Counted from the stretch's first letter, positions 51,876 to 61,048 are shown. The stretch is DNA of 64,000 nt from Halobacteriales archaeon QS_4_62_28 (GCA_003021685.1 PXRO01000004.1:1-64000), one strand, 5' to 3'. Notes: a model not told the origin generated them from the sequence alone. Made by a program: numbers and translations.

Positions 51876-52832
51876 TCACACGGAATCGATGTCGGTGCCG
51901 ACAGAGCAGACGTACTCGCCGGTTGCGACCTGCGGGAGACGGCGGGCACGCCAGAAGATGCCACTGGAGTCGGCGGTCACTTCGGCTTTCTCTTGGCCGA
52001 ACATGTCGGTGATAGTGTACAGCGTTTCCCCGCGACTGACGCGTTCGCCCAGTTCCGTCTGGAAGGCAACGAGGCCGCCGGTGGGCGAGCCATATTGATC
52101 GAAGCCAGTCGCGCGCGTCTGGGCCTCGAAGGAGTAGGTTTCGTCGGCGAAGCCGTAGTATCGCAGAACGTTGAACACGCCGTCGACGCCGAGCTGGATC
52201 GACTGTTCGTCCCAGCCGACACAGCCACCGAGTTCGGGGTCGATGGTGGGCACACCCTCGTCGGGTGCGGCACGGGCGAGCTGGCCGTCGGGACCTTTTT
52301 GATCCAAGATGTAGCCACAGCCAAACACCTTCGCCAGTTCGAGACAGTCGTCGTGGAGGCGATGGCGGGTGCCACACCGTACCCGGCACTCATCGATCAT
52401 CTGGGAGGTCGATCCCTGGTGAAGATCCAGTATGAAGTCGGCACGAGTGGCGGCGTCGAAGGTCGCCGCGGCGATCCGCTCGGAGGAGGTCCCGTCGGCG
52501 TTACCGGGGTAGGCCCGGTTCATCTTCGTATCGTCGATGGGGTTGCGATGCTGTGCAACCTGGAACGCGTGGTAGTTGACGATACCGACGACGAGCACCG
52601 TGCCCGAGAGTTGCTGGGGGTCGAGTCGCGGCACCAGGCGCTGGACGACGCCGACGCCGTTGAGTTCGTCCCCATCGCTTGCGGCCTGGACGTACAGGGT
52701 TTTGCCGTCCTCGGCACCGTTGACGACGGCGACCGGGAGTCGGACAGGGCTCCCGTCTCTGGACTCGCCGACCGCCAGTCGTCCCGTATCCATCGTGCCC
52801 GGTTGGGCGCTCGCCGTCCCGAGGGTTACCAT
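51876..52832 (-). CDS. succinylglutamate desuccinylase/aspartoacylase family protein
   Basis: This zinc carboxypeptidase-fold family cleaves N-acyl amino acids. The 318-residue protein starts MVTLGTASAQPGTMDTGRL. The first metal motif, normally GxHGxE, reads AASDGDELNG, so the His is replaced by Asp while the Glu is kept. The second His is present in FILDLHQGST. VNYHAFQVAQHRNPIDDTKMNRAYPG is the substrate-binding stretch, and the C-terminal beta domain ends in EYVCSVGTDIDSV. The changed ligand may mean a different metal or substrate. Confidence 0.82.
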   Translation of the reverse strand: MVTLGTASAQPGTMDTGRLAVGESRDGSPVRLPVAVVNGAEDGKTLYVQAASDGDELNGVGVVQRLVPRLDPQQLSGTVLVVGIVNYHAFQVAQHRNPIDDTKMNRAYPGNADGTSSERIAAATFDAATRADFILDLHQGSTSQMIDECRVRCGTRHRLHDDCLELAKVFGCGYILDQKGPDGQLARAAPDEGVPTIDPELGGCVGWDEQSIQLGVDGVFNVLRYYGFADETYSFEAQTRATGFDQYGSPTGGLVAFQTELGERVSRGETLYTITDMFGQEKAEVTADSSGIFWRARRLPQVATGEYVCSVGTDIDSV

Positions 52833-52948
52833 TGACGCGTACTTGTAGTGCCGGGACTTTTACTGGTTCGGATTTCACCCGGTGTCGCTGGACAGCGGCG
52901 CATATCGTGATCGACGGGTCCTTACTGTTGCCGTCCCTACGCCAGCAC

Positions 52949-53206
52949 GTGTCAGGGAGTCAGCCAGAATCGGGACCCGGTGCGCTCATCGAGGCACTGA
53001 ACGTCCCCGGACACGCACGACGGGGCTTCGTGACGGCGGCAATCGTCACTGTCACGGTGTTCGTGTTCTTCATTACCATTCCGGACGCACAGCGGTCACC
53101 GTTGCTCTACATCACGCTGTCGTTCGTCCTGTTCGTCTCGCTTGGCGGACTCATCACGGCACTGCTTGCCGCCGGGTCGGCGATCCGGCAGGTCCGACGG
53201 CTGTGA
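52949..53206 (+). CDS. small membrane protein with two TM helices
   Basis: From GTG 52949 (VSGSQPESGPGALIEALNVPGHARRGF) the product is 85 residues. It has two helices (VTAAIVTVTVFVFFITI and LYITLSFVLFVSLGGLITALLAAG) and a basic end (RQVRRL). LNVPGHARRGF just before the first helix is conserved in a haloarchaeal family of unknown function (DUF7536-like, from memory). The track ORF begins earlier, in the promoter region. Its stop directly abuts the convergent PhoU/TrkA-C gene. Confidence 0.65.
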   Translation: MSGSQPESGPGALIEALNVPGHARRGFVTAAIVTVTVFVFFITIPDAQRSPLLYITLSFVLFVSLGGLITALLAAGSAIRQVRRL

Positions 53207-54421
53207 TCACGTCCGCTCGGCGAGTGCTTCGAAGCGTTCGGCACCCGTTTTGGTCCCCTTTGCGACGAGCGCGTCGCCTGCACTGAGCCTCGTCTCCGGT
53301 CCCGGCGAGATCTCCCAGTCGCTGTCGGCGCGGTCGGTCCGGTCGCTCGGACCCGCCCGCCGGACAGCGATGATCCGCATTCCGGTCTGGGTCTTGACCT
53401 GCTGGTCGCCGATGGTGGACCCGTCGAGCGTGCTGTCGGCCTCGACGGGGACGCTGACGATCACTTCGTCGGACTCACGCACCGCCTCGGCGACGACGGG
53501 ATGGGTCGAGAGGCCCCGAAGCACGCCCTCGCTGATCTCCAGGGCGGCGTCGGAGATGACCTCGGTCGACCGCGCGAGATGGACGAGCCCGCGCAGCGAG
53601 ATGGGGTCGTCGTGGCGGCCGGCGGCCTGGAGCGTCCAGGCCTCGAAGCGTGACTGGAGGGCGTCGACTTCGGCTTCGAGTTCCACGACCTCCTCGGCGA
53701 CGTCCGTGTTGTCCAGTAACACGGCCCCGTAGGCCAGGTCAACGGCGAGTTCGCCCATGTCTTTCATCAAGACGATGGAGTCGACGGCCCGTTCCAGGTC
53801 CTTGATGTCGCTTTCGGGGGGGTCCGGCGGTTCGTACGGGTCGCCGGTCGCATCGCGGTGCACCTCGCTGATGCCGTCGTCGGGACCGCGAAAGAGGACG
53901 ACATCGCCCGCCCGGAGGGCAGTTTCTGCGTTCGGGTTCAGTAGCCAGTCGCCGGCCCGTCGGATCGCAATCACTCGCACGCCGGTTTCGGTCTCCAGAT
54001 TGAGCGCGCCGAGTGTCTCGCCCGCCAGTCTGGCGTCGTCGCTGATCGACGCCCGGACGATGGTCTCGACCGCCTCGGGCAGTGTCGCCCGCATCGCGTC
54101 CGGCAAGCCGATGTCTTCGAGGACCACTTTGGCGATGTCACCGGCGGCGTCGGAGATCTTCTCGGCGGCCCCGACCATTCCCAGAACGGGTGCTAGCGCC
54201 TCGGCATCCTCCGGGCTTCGGGCGGCCAGCAGGAGACTCATCCGGGCGCGCAACTGGAGGACACCCATCTGTTCTTCGAGTTTGAGGACCTCCGCGGCGA
54301 CCTCGTCACTGCCGAGCAATACGGCGGAGTACGAGAGATCGATCAACAACTCGGCGGTGTCTTTCATCTCTGCGAGCACCGCCTTGACGCTGACTGGCTC
54401 GTACTCCACCTCTGTCTCCAT
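53207..54421 (-). CDS. PhoU-like/TrkA-C duplicated protein, probable K+ transport regulator
   Basis: The 404-residue protein is two repeats of a helical PhoU-like domain plus a TrkA-C (RCK_C) domain. Repeat 1 has MKDTAELLIDLSYSAVLLGSDEVAAEVLKLEEQM and TGVRVIAIRRAGDWLLNPN..LRAGDVVLFRG. Repeat 2 has MKDMGELAVDLAYGAVLLDNTDVAEEVVELEAEV and TGMRIIAVRRAG..LSAGDALVAKG. TrkA-C domains bind nucleotides or ions and control K+ channels. It starts METEVEYEPVSVKAV. A K+ channel gene lies 1.6 kb away across gltA. Confidence 0.87.
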   Translation of the reverse strand: METEVEYEPVSVKAVLAEMKDTAELLIDLSYSAVLLGSDEVAAEVLKLEEQMGVLQLRARMSLLLAARSPEDAEALAPVLGMVGAAEKISDAAGDIAKVVLEDIGLPDAMRATLPEAVETIVRASISDDARLAGETLGALNLETETGVRVIAIRRAGDWLLNPNAETALRAGDVVLFRGPDDGISEVHRDATGDPYEPPDPPESDIKDLERAVDSIVLMKDMGELAVDLAYGAVLLDNTDVAEEVVELEAEVDALQSRFEAWTLQAAGRHDDPISLRGLVHLARSTEVISDAALEISEGVLRGLSTHPVVAEAVRESDEVIVSVPVEADSTLDGSTIGDQQVKTQTGMRIIAVRRAGPSDRTDRADSDWEISPGPETRLSAGDALVAKGTKTGAERFEALAERT

Positions 54422-54681
54422 ATATCGACCTTGCGGGCGGCGGGCAAAAGCTATTCGCCCGGTACCGCGACGCCCGGACGATCAATCGTCCCCGCGTCCC
54501 AATCGATAGTCGCGATTTCTATGCCACGAACTGATGGTCTGTCGGCCCCTCACCACATATCGGTATGATCGTCCAGAACGAGGACTGCAACTGTTCGATC
54601 GTGTAAAAAATGCCGCCGTCTGTGCTGTGCCGACGCGCGGAAAGACAATGTTTTTCCCGACAGGTAGAAAACTCACTGCGT

Positions 54682-55818
54682 ATGTCCGACGACCTCAAGA
54701 AAGGTCTGGAGGGTGTCCTCGTTACCGAGTCGGAACTCAGTAAAATCAACGGTGACGCAGGCAAACTCATCTATCGTGGATACACGATTGAGGACCTCGC
54801 CACCGGCGCTAGCTTCGAGGAGGTCCTGTATCTCCTCTGGCACGGTCATCTCCCGAACGAAGACGAACTCGACGCATTCACTGACGCGATGGTCGGGGAA
54901 CGCCACGTCGACGACGACGTGCTTCAGACCGTCGAGCAGTTGGCCGCGGCCGACGAGAACCCGATGGCCGCACTCCGGACGGCGGTCTCGATGCTCGCTG
55001 CCTATGATCCGGACGCCGAATCGGATCCGACCGACGAGGACGTGAACCTCCGGAAGGGACGTCGGATCACCGCGAAAATTCCGACCGTGCTGGCCGCCTT
55101 CACTCGCTTCCGAGACGGGCAGGACGCCGTTACACCCCGGGCTGACCTCGGTCACGCCGCGAATTTCCTGTATATGCTCAACGGCGAGGAGCCAAACGAA
55201 ATCCTCGCCGAGACGTTCGACATGGCGCTGGTCTTGCACGCCGACCACGGGATCAACGCATCGACGTTCTCGGCGATGGTAACGACCTCGACGCTGTCGG
55301 ACCTCCACAGTTCGATCACTTCTGCTATCGGCACCCTGAAAGGGTCGCTCCACGGCGGTGCCAACCAGGACGTCATGGAGATGCTCAAGGAAGTTGACGA
55401 GGCCGACCAGGCCCCAATCGACTGGGTCAAAGACGCCCTCGCAGCGGGCCGCCGCGTCGCTGGCTTTGGCCACCGTGTCTACAATGTCAAAGACCCGCGT
55501 GCGAAAATCCTCAGCGAACGCTCCAAGGAACTCGGCGAGGCCGCAGGCTCGACCAAGTGGTACGAGATGTCCACCGCCATCGAGGACCACCTCGAGGAGG
55601 AGAAGGGCCTCGCCCCGAACGTCGATTTCTACTCGGCCTCGACGTACTACCAGATGGGCATCCCCATCGACATCTACACCCCCATCTTCGCCATGTCTCG
55701 CGTCGGTGGCTGGACGGCCCACGTTCTCGAACAGTACGGAGACAACCGCCTGATCCGACCGCGCGCCCGCTACGTCGGACCAGACAATCAGGACTTCCTC
55801 CCGCTGGACGAGCGGTAG
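54682..55818 (+). CDS. gltA: citrate synthase
   Basis: It condenses acetyl-CoA and oxaloacetate at entry to the TCA cycle. ATG 54682 (MSDDLKKGLEGVLVTESELSKI) gives 378 residues, the small archaeal/Gram-positive type. Catalytic residues are in LHADHGINAST, AGFGHRVYNVKDPR and PNVDFYSASTYY, with GSLHGGANQDVMEML as substrate loop. The track start 24 codons upstream is not conserved. It is flanked on both sides by K+-related genes on the opposite strand. Confidence 0.96.
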   Translation: MSDDLKKGLEGVLVTESELSKINGDAGKLIYRGYTIEDLATGASFEEVLYLLWHGHLPNEDELDAFTDAMVGERHVDDDVLQTVEQLAAADENPMAALRTAVSMLAAYDPDAESDPTDEDVNLRKGRRITAKIPTVLAAFTRFRDGQDAVTPRADLGHAANFLYMLNGEEPNEILAETFDMALVLHADHGINASTFSAMVTTSTLSDLHSSITSAIGTLKGSLHGGANQDVMEMLKEVDEADQAPIDWVKDALAAGRRVAGFGHRVYNVKDPRAKILSERSKELGEAAGSTKWYEMSTAIEDHLEEEKGLAPNVDFYSASTYYQMGIPIDIYTPIFAMSRVGGWTAHVLEQYGDNRLIRPRARYVGPDNQDFLPLDER

Positions 55819-55861
55819 GTACCGGCCCGAGCGAAGCGAGGTCCGTCTTTTCATCTGCCAG

Positions 55862-56047
55862 ATCAAGAGATCTGTATCGAACGTCCAGTCTGCCACCGAG
55901 ATTACTGTCGACGACGCGCTCAGTGAAGAGACGCGAACCGCGAGCGATGGCCAGCAGTACGTGATCACGACTATCGAAGTGACTCGTCCGGACTCTGACG
56001 CTGCCGAGGCCCTCGCTACCGGAACACGTTCCGGAACCGGTCGATAG
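55862..56047 (+). pseudogene. possible coding fragment after gltA
   Basis: Without a start codon, this frame reads VSNVQSATEITVDDALSEE and then DGQQYVITTIEVTRPDSDAAEALA up to a stop, with coding-like composition. It overlaps the 3' end of the K+ channel gene on the other strand. It may be the end of a deleted gene or chance; no family is recognised. Confidence 0.2.
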
Positions 56048-57650
56048 CAGCGTCGGTGCCAGCGACGACGAGTTCGTCGCCCGCCTCGATATGCACGTCC
56101 GGGCCGACATCGGTGATGACGGTGCCGTTGCGCTCGACGGCGACGACGGTACAGCCAGTTCGACCGCGGACGCGAGCCTCGCCCAGGGTCTGGCCGGCGA
56201 GTTCGTTCGCCGTCGTCCGGACGATTTCGACCTGTTCGTCCATCGAGATGACCTGCTCGTCGGCGAGAATCGTCGACGCGAGCATCCGCCCGCTGATCGT
56301 GGCAAGCGAGAGGACGTAGTCGGCACCGGCCCGATACATTTTCTGGACGTTTTCGGTCTCCTCGGCGCGGGCGATGATCTCCACGTCGGGATTGAGATCA
56401 CGAATGACCAGCGTCGCGAACTCCGTGTCCGTGTCTTCTGACAGCGCGAGGACGGTGGTCTGCGCGCTTTCGACCCCTGCGGCACGCAACTCGTCGGGCT
56501 CTGTGGCGTCTCCGACGATGTCGACACCTGGCTTCTCGTTGCGGTCGATCACGGTGTCATTGAGACCGGCTTCGTCCAGTTTCCGCGCGATTGTCTGCCC
56601 GACTTCGCCGTAGCCGACGACGACCGTCTCGCCGTGGCCGAACTGCCGGACGCTGGTGAGGGTCATGTCTTTGAGCTGTTGTAGTTGGTCCTCGCGACCG
56701 GCCACCAGGAGGACCGTCCCGTTGTCCAGCGTCGCCTCGGGGGATGGCGGACTCTCGAACTCGCCTTTGAACCACGCGCCAATGACGTTGACGCCGGCCT
56801 GCTCCCGAATGCCGCTGTCGGCGAGCGAGCGTCCGACGAGGTCGCTCCCGCGGTGGATCGGCAACTCGGCGATGTCGAAGTCCTGGCCGATCTCGATGGT
56901 GTCGCCAACGGCCGTCGAGATGTCTGTCGTCACTTTGCCCGCGAGGCTCTCCCCGAGCAATCGACGTGGCGAGACGACGGTGTCTGCGCCCGCGAGTTCG
57001 TGGTACCGCTCGCGATCGGGTTCCTCGACGACACTGACTGTGGGCACGGAGTCGTCGACCTCCCTCGCCGTCAGGATGATACTGGTGTTGACCTCGTCGG
57101 CAGCGTCGGCGACCAGCGCTCGCGCTGCCGACAGTCTCGCGGCCTCCAGTCCCCCGACGGACTGGGGGTCGGCGTGGATGACCCGGTATCCCTCCTCGTA
57201 CAGTTCCGTTGCACGCTCGCGGTCCGGCTCGACGATGACGTAATCGACCGTCCAGGTGTCGAGTTCGGCGACGAGCGTCTTACCCCGCGGTGTGAACGAG
57301 CAGATGACGACGTGATCCGAGAGTCCGTTCTCGATGGCCGTCGGCACCGTCGTCGACATCGCCTCCTCGAACAGGGGAAAGAGCAGGACCGGGAGCGCAA
57401 GGAAGATGAGAAGCACGCCGGTCACGTCCATCAGGATTACGAGAACGTTCATCTCCACGCTCTCCCAGGGTGCGTCGGACCCGAACCCAGTGGTGGTGAA
57501 GGTTTCGACCACGACCTGCAGCGAGTGGATGAACGCCCGCGGTCGGTTGTCGAACACCGTCATTCCGTAGTCGTAAGCGACAGTGAATCCCAGAACAATG
57601 GCGACCAGACCGACGACGTAGAGCGCTGTTCGCCGCTGCCACGTATCCAT
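56016..57650 (-). CDS. 2-TM potassium channel with two RCK (TrkA-N/TrkA-C) units
   Basis: The 544-residue protein starts MDTWQRRTALYVVGLVAIVLGF (TM1). The pore loop VETFTTTGFGSDAPW has TTTGFG, a variant of the TVGYG selectivity filter. TM2 is MDVTGVLLIFLALPVLLFPLF. Two RCK units follow: DHVVICSFTPRGKTLVAELD..HADPQSVGGL and GETVVVGYGEVGQTIARKLD..GDATEPDEL, each with a TrkA-C part, the last VHIEAGDELVVAGTD. It likely mediates K+ flux, which matters in a salt-in halophile. A family C hairpin is 49 bp upstream of its start. Confidence 0.93.
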   Translation of the reverse strand: MDTWQRRTALYVVGLVAIVLGFTVAYDYGMTVFDNRPRAFIHSLQVVVETFTTTGFGSDAPWESVEMNVLVILMDVTGVLLIFLALPVLLFPLFEEAMSTTVPTAIENGLSDHVVICSFTPRGKTLVAELDTWTVDYVIVEPDRERATELYEEGYRVIHADPQSVGGLEAARLSAARALVADAADEVNTSIILTAREVDDSVPTVSVVEEPDRERYHELAGADTVVSPRRLLGESLAGKVTTDISTAVGDTIEIGQDFDIAELPIHRGSDLVGRSLADSGIREQAGVNVIGAWFKGEFESPPSPEATLDNGTVLLVAGREDQLQQLKDMTLTSVRQFGHGETVVVGYGEVGQTIARKLDEAGLNDTVIDRNEKPGVDIVGDATEPDELRAAGVESAQTTVLALSEDTDTEFATLVIRDLNPDVEIIARAEETENVQKMYRAGADYVLSLATISGRMLASTILADEQVISMDEQVEIVRTTANELAGQTLGEARVRGRTGCTVVAVERNGTVITDVGPDVHIEAGDELVVAGTDAAIDRFRNVFR

Positions 57651-57698
57651 GTATGCAGTACCTTACCGACGACGCTGAAAACGGTTCCCCTCCGTCCA

Positions 57699-57779
57699 AT
57701 AGTGATTATCGTCACTGACTACCGAATTGATCGCATGCTGCCGTGCGAGCGATTCCGGAAAGATCGACAATAATCAGTA
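57699..57779. repeat. 81-bp palindromic element, family C copy 2
   Basis: The arms ATAGTGATTATCGTC and GACAATAATCAGTAC pair imperfectly. The interior TTGATCGCATGCTGCCGTGCGA matches the first C copy (ATTGATCGCACGACGACGTG). It lies 49 bp upstream of the K+ channel start codon. The region from here to 58046 (about 270 bp) holds no gene that I can support. Confidence 0.7.
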
Positions 57780-58046
57780 CGAACCGTTCCCATCGACCCG
57801 TGGATGACACGCGTCCGACAGCCGTCAGCCGACCGATTCACACCGCTCTTGTCTTGCACTTTCACTTCCACTCCGCTATCCCCGTTTTTAATGTTGCCCC
57901 TCTCCTTGTACCGCTTGCAGTCACACGCTTTACTGGTGGGGTGGTGCCCACTGGTTCGTTCCCCCTCGATCCTTTTCGACCATACGGAACATCAAGGGAC
58001 CGGATTCGCGTGTACGACTGTCCCAACCGGAAGCAAGGTCGTCGGC

Positions 58047-58703
58047 CTATCCGTTATCAAGCCCCACCAGATTGACGACTGATACCAGACGCGGGGTCCG
58101 AGTGATCGTTTTCTCCTCGGCGTCGTAGCTGAGTAGTTCGACAGCCGCTAACTTCGGGAGATCGACGTGATGGAGCGTAACCAGGGATCCTTTGTCCGCT
58201 TGCGAATACGTCGTTCGAGAGGAATGGTTCCGATTACGGAGTTCGCCAGCGAGTTCATTTACCGTGATGCGATGCTGCTGGTCTGCGAGGAGAGACACCA
58301 CTTCCTGCCGGCGAGGACAGCCAAGGAGTACACTGATCTGGTCCCAGTGGATGGCCTCGGGGTCTCGTACATCAGGGAGCGACAGTTTTGCTGTCTCGGT
58401 CGGGAACGGTTCGGTAGCGACGATCCCTTCGGGGTATCGTTCGAGCCATCCGACCGATTCCAACTTCAGCAGACATCGGTGTTCGAGGTCCGTCCGGACC
58501 GACTGGTACTCCGACTCGGGTATCTCAGACGGCGCGATCCCGGTCTCGCGTGCCGCAAGTCGGACACCAAGCTCACGAACCGGCGTCGGTGTCGACTGAT
58601 CTGCCAGGATCGAGAGGATCCGTCGCTGGCGTAGATCACCGAGTATCGATGACTTCACGCAGTCGTCACCTCCTCGCGTGGGCGTTTCCGGTTGTCGACT
58701 CAT
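58047..58703 (-). CDS. protein with two winged-helix (DUF7344-like) units
   Basis: From ATG 58703 (MSRQPETPTRGGDDCVKSSIL) the product is 218 residues. Two similar winged-helix segments are seen: RQRRILSILADQSTPTPVRELGVRLAARE..SEYQSVRTDLEHRCLLKLESVGWLERYPEG, and CPRRQEVVSLLADQQHRITVNELAGELRN..LVTLHHVDLPKLAAVELLSYDAEEKTI. The pattern D(L/V)xHxxLPKLxxxGxLxYDxE is typical of haloarchaeal DUF7344 proteins, often encoded near Bat-type regulators. Regulatory function is inferred. It is followed upstream by the Bat-like gene on the same strand (65-bp gap). Confidence 0.75.
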   Translation of the reverse strand: MSRQPETPTRGGDDCVKSSILGDLRQRRILSILADQSTPTPVRELGVRLAARETGIAPSEIPESEYQSVRTDLEHRCLLKLESVGWLERYPEGIVATEPFPTETAKLSLPDVRDPEAIHWDQISVLLGCPRRQEVVSLLADQQHRITVNELAGELRNRNHSSRTTYSQADKGSLVTLHHVDLPKLAAVELLSYDAEEKTITRTPRLVSVVNLVGLDNG

Positions 58704-58768
58704 GGTACCGGCTATCAGACGAAGGGGCATAACGTAACCCACCAAAATTTGTGACCCTGTACCACTCG

Positions 58769-61048
58769 TCAGAGTTCGGTGAACACGATGTCGAACAGTT
58801 TCCGCTCTGCCTTCCGGACGTGTTGATGGAACGTCGACGCTCCGATATTAAGGGAATCGGCGATCTCCTCACCGGATCGATGCCGAGGGGAATCGAAAAA
58901 GCCCCCGAAGTATCCCGCTTCGACCGCTATCCGCTGGCGCTCGGTCAGGTCCTCAGTGAGTGTGCTCGCCATGTCCTCTGAGGAGGGGACTCCTCGAGTC
59001 ACCTGTCGCTGACGGATGATCTGGACGGTCGGATACGTCTCCCGAATCAACTCGACGACCCAACGGACGTCTGTCCCGGGGGGAAGCTGGATGATCGCGC
59101 TGAACGCACCGTCTTCGATCTTCCCCTTCTTGAAATTGCCCCCGTGGTCCGCGATGATCGAAGCCATCGGTGTGTCAGAGAGATGCTGTTCGAACCGGAC
59201 TTCACCCTCAGTTTCGTCGAATCTGCGCACCTCTTTCCAGTCCGTCAACTGGTCGCCTAACGCGTGTATTACCGCCATAGCGTCTACGGGCGCCCTTCCG
59301 TACATCAGGTACTCGTCATCGCCCAGCGGCGTCATCCGCTCGATGGTAACTGTCCCATCGGTTGTCGGACCATCTTTCGAGTCCAGCAGCCTCGGGATCC
59401 GAAGTTCGAGTTCGATGACTTCGTCACTTATAAGCGCCCGCTTGCGGTCGACGGCGGCGATAGCGTGTCCGATCACGTCACCCAGTTGCCCGATCACCTC
59501 TCGCTCTGCCTTGGCGAACGCGTCTGGTCGTTCCGAACAGACACTGAGTACCCCGTAGAGCACACCCTGGTGAACGATTGGGATGACGGCCGATGACTGA
59601 TAGTCGAATTCGCGTGCGTGAGCACCCAATAGTTCGAAGTCGGGATCCTCGTGTGCGTTCTGGATGACCCGTATCTCCTGGGTGTCGACGGCTTTCTCGG
59701 TCGGTCCCAACCCGGTCGAAGCGTCCGGGGCAGGTGAGAGCGGCATTCCGTCGAGATACCCGTCGATGCCCGCCTCTGCCCGAGTTTCCAGTTCGTGATC
59801 CCCATTGACTGCGCCAATCCAGGCAAAGCGGTACGAATCGGACTCGGCCAGCCGGTCACATGCCACCTGCTCGATCTCTTCGCGGGTAGATTGCTCGATG
59901 ACTGCATCGGTAATGCCGCGAACGACGTTGTTCAGTTCATCGAGCGCCGCGAGTTGCTCGCGCTGGCGTTCCAACTCCCGTTCGTACTGTCTGCGCTCCG
60001 AGATGTCGGTGGCCATCAGGATAGCCCCGTCAAACGCGCCGTCTCGATACACTGGGACGGCACGTCCGGTGAAGTATGCTTCCTTCCCGTAGATCGATTC
60101 GAAAGGGAACGCGAACTCGATCGTCTCGCCGTCCTCGAGGGTCCGAAAGAGGTCTGCTTGCCCCGTCTCTATGATCGGTGGCAGTTCATCGATCCTCACG
60201 CCGATCGCGTCCGACGATTCCTTGCTGTCGGGCAGACCGATGATTTCCTCCGCTCGCGGGTTTTCGTACGTGATCCGGAGTTCCTCGTCCAGACGAAACA
60301 TGCCAAACGGAGCGTTCTCGACCAGTTCTTCGTTGAACTGGCGAACGTCACGGAGTTGTCGTTCGTTCTCCTTCCGGTCGGTGATGTCACGAACGACACA
60401 GACGATACCGCCATCGTCGGCCACAGCCAGCGAGAGTTCCTGTGGGAAGGTCGTGCCATCCTCGCGCTGCCCGATGGCTTCGCCACGCCACGCACTCTCC
60501 TCGCAGAGTGTCGGTATGATCTCATCTTCGAACCGGGACAGTACTTTCTCCTGATAACACATCTGCCAGTGCTCACCGAGGAGTGCTTGTGGATCATCGT
60601 ACCCGTACACTTCGGCGTATTGCTCGTTGGCGTAGCGATACTCTCCGGACTCGTCAACTATTGCCACCCCGTCGAGTATCGACCCCATCGCCTGTGACCG
60701 GTGCTCTGGTTTCCTCTCGTCCCTCGTGTCGTCGGTCGATTGTGTCGTCACTTGCTCGGTTTCCGGGACGTCGCTCGACGGACGCTCGGCAGACGATCCG
60801 TGGTGGGGTTCTGAGCCGACGTTGTATTTCGAGGATACATCAGCGGGGTTTCGCCACCAGACCCGGGAACTGGAGCCGGTTTTTTTGGTTTCGAGTTCTC
60901 CCTGATCGGCCAGTTTTTCCAGTCGCTTGTACACGGTCCGGCGCTTAGCATTGAGGGCGTCTGCCACCTCTGGAGTCGTCAGCGGCTCGTGGCTGTCGAA
61001 GACAGCCAGTGTCTCGGCGTAGATGTCTCGTGACGGCCGTGAGGTCAT
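58769..61048 (-). CDS. bacterio-opsin-activator-like regulator (HTH, two PAS, GAF, HTH_10)
   Basis: The 759-residue protein starts MTSRPSRDIYAETLAVFDSHE, with an N-terminal winged HTH (TTPEVADALNAKRRTVYKRLEKLADQGELE). PAS domain 1 (about residues 120-225) ends CVVRDITDRKENERQL; PAS domain 2 (about 235-350) ends ILMATDISERRQYERELE. A GAF domain (about 375-520) contains SSAVIPIVHQGVLYGVLSVCSE. The Bat middle domain and the C-terminal HTH_10 (LTERQRIAVEAGYFGGFFDSPRHRSGEEIADSLNIGASTFHQHVRKAERKL) complete it. Two DNA-binding ends in one chain are unusual. It likely senses redox or small ligands. Confidence 0.88.
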   Translation of the reverse strand: MTSRPSRDIYAETLAVFDSHEPLTTPEVADALNAKRRTVYKRLEKLADQGELETKKTGSSSRVWWRNPADVSSKYNVGSEPHHGSSAERPSSDVPETEQVTTQSTDDTRDERKPEHRSQAMGSILDGVAIVDESGEYRYANEQYAEVYGYDDPQALLGEHWQMCYQEKVLSRFEDEIIPTLCEESAWRGEAIGQREDGTTFPQELSLAVADDGGIVCVVRDITDRKENERQLRDVRQFNEELVENAPFGMFRLDEELRITYENPRAEEIIGLPDSKESSDAIGVRIDELPPIIETGQADLFRTLEDGETIEFAFPFESIYGKEAYFTGRAVPVYRDGAFDGAILMATDISERRQYERELERQREQLAALDELNNVVRGITDAVIEQSTREEIEQVACDRLAESDSYRFAWIGAVNGDHELETRAEAGIDGYLDGMPLSPAPDASTGLGPTEKAVDTQEIRVIQNAHEDPDFELLGAHAREFDYQSSAVIPIVHQGVLYGVLSVCSERPDAFAKAEREVIGQLGDVIGHAIAAVDRKRALISDEVIELELRIPRLLDSKDGPTTDGTVTIERMTPLGDDEYLMYGRAPVDAMAVIHALGDQLTDWKEVRRFDETEGEVRFEQHLSDTPMASIIADHGGNFKKGKIEDGAFSAIIQLPPGTDVRWVVELIRETYPTVQIIRQRQVTRGVPSSEDMASTLTEDLTERQRIAVEAGYFGGFFDSPRHRSGEEIADSLNIGASTFHQHVRKAERKLFDIVFTEL

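Noticed and set aside
57804-58082. Plus-strand ORF of 92 aa after the family C element
   Set aside because: Composition is Ser/Leu/Pro-rich without haloarchaeal acidic bias, it overlaps the end of the double-HTH gene, and no promoter or ribosome site is seen.
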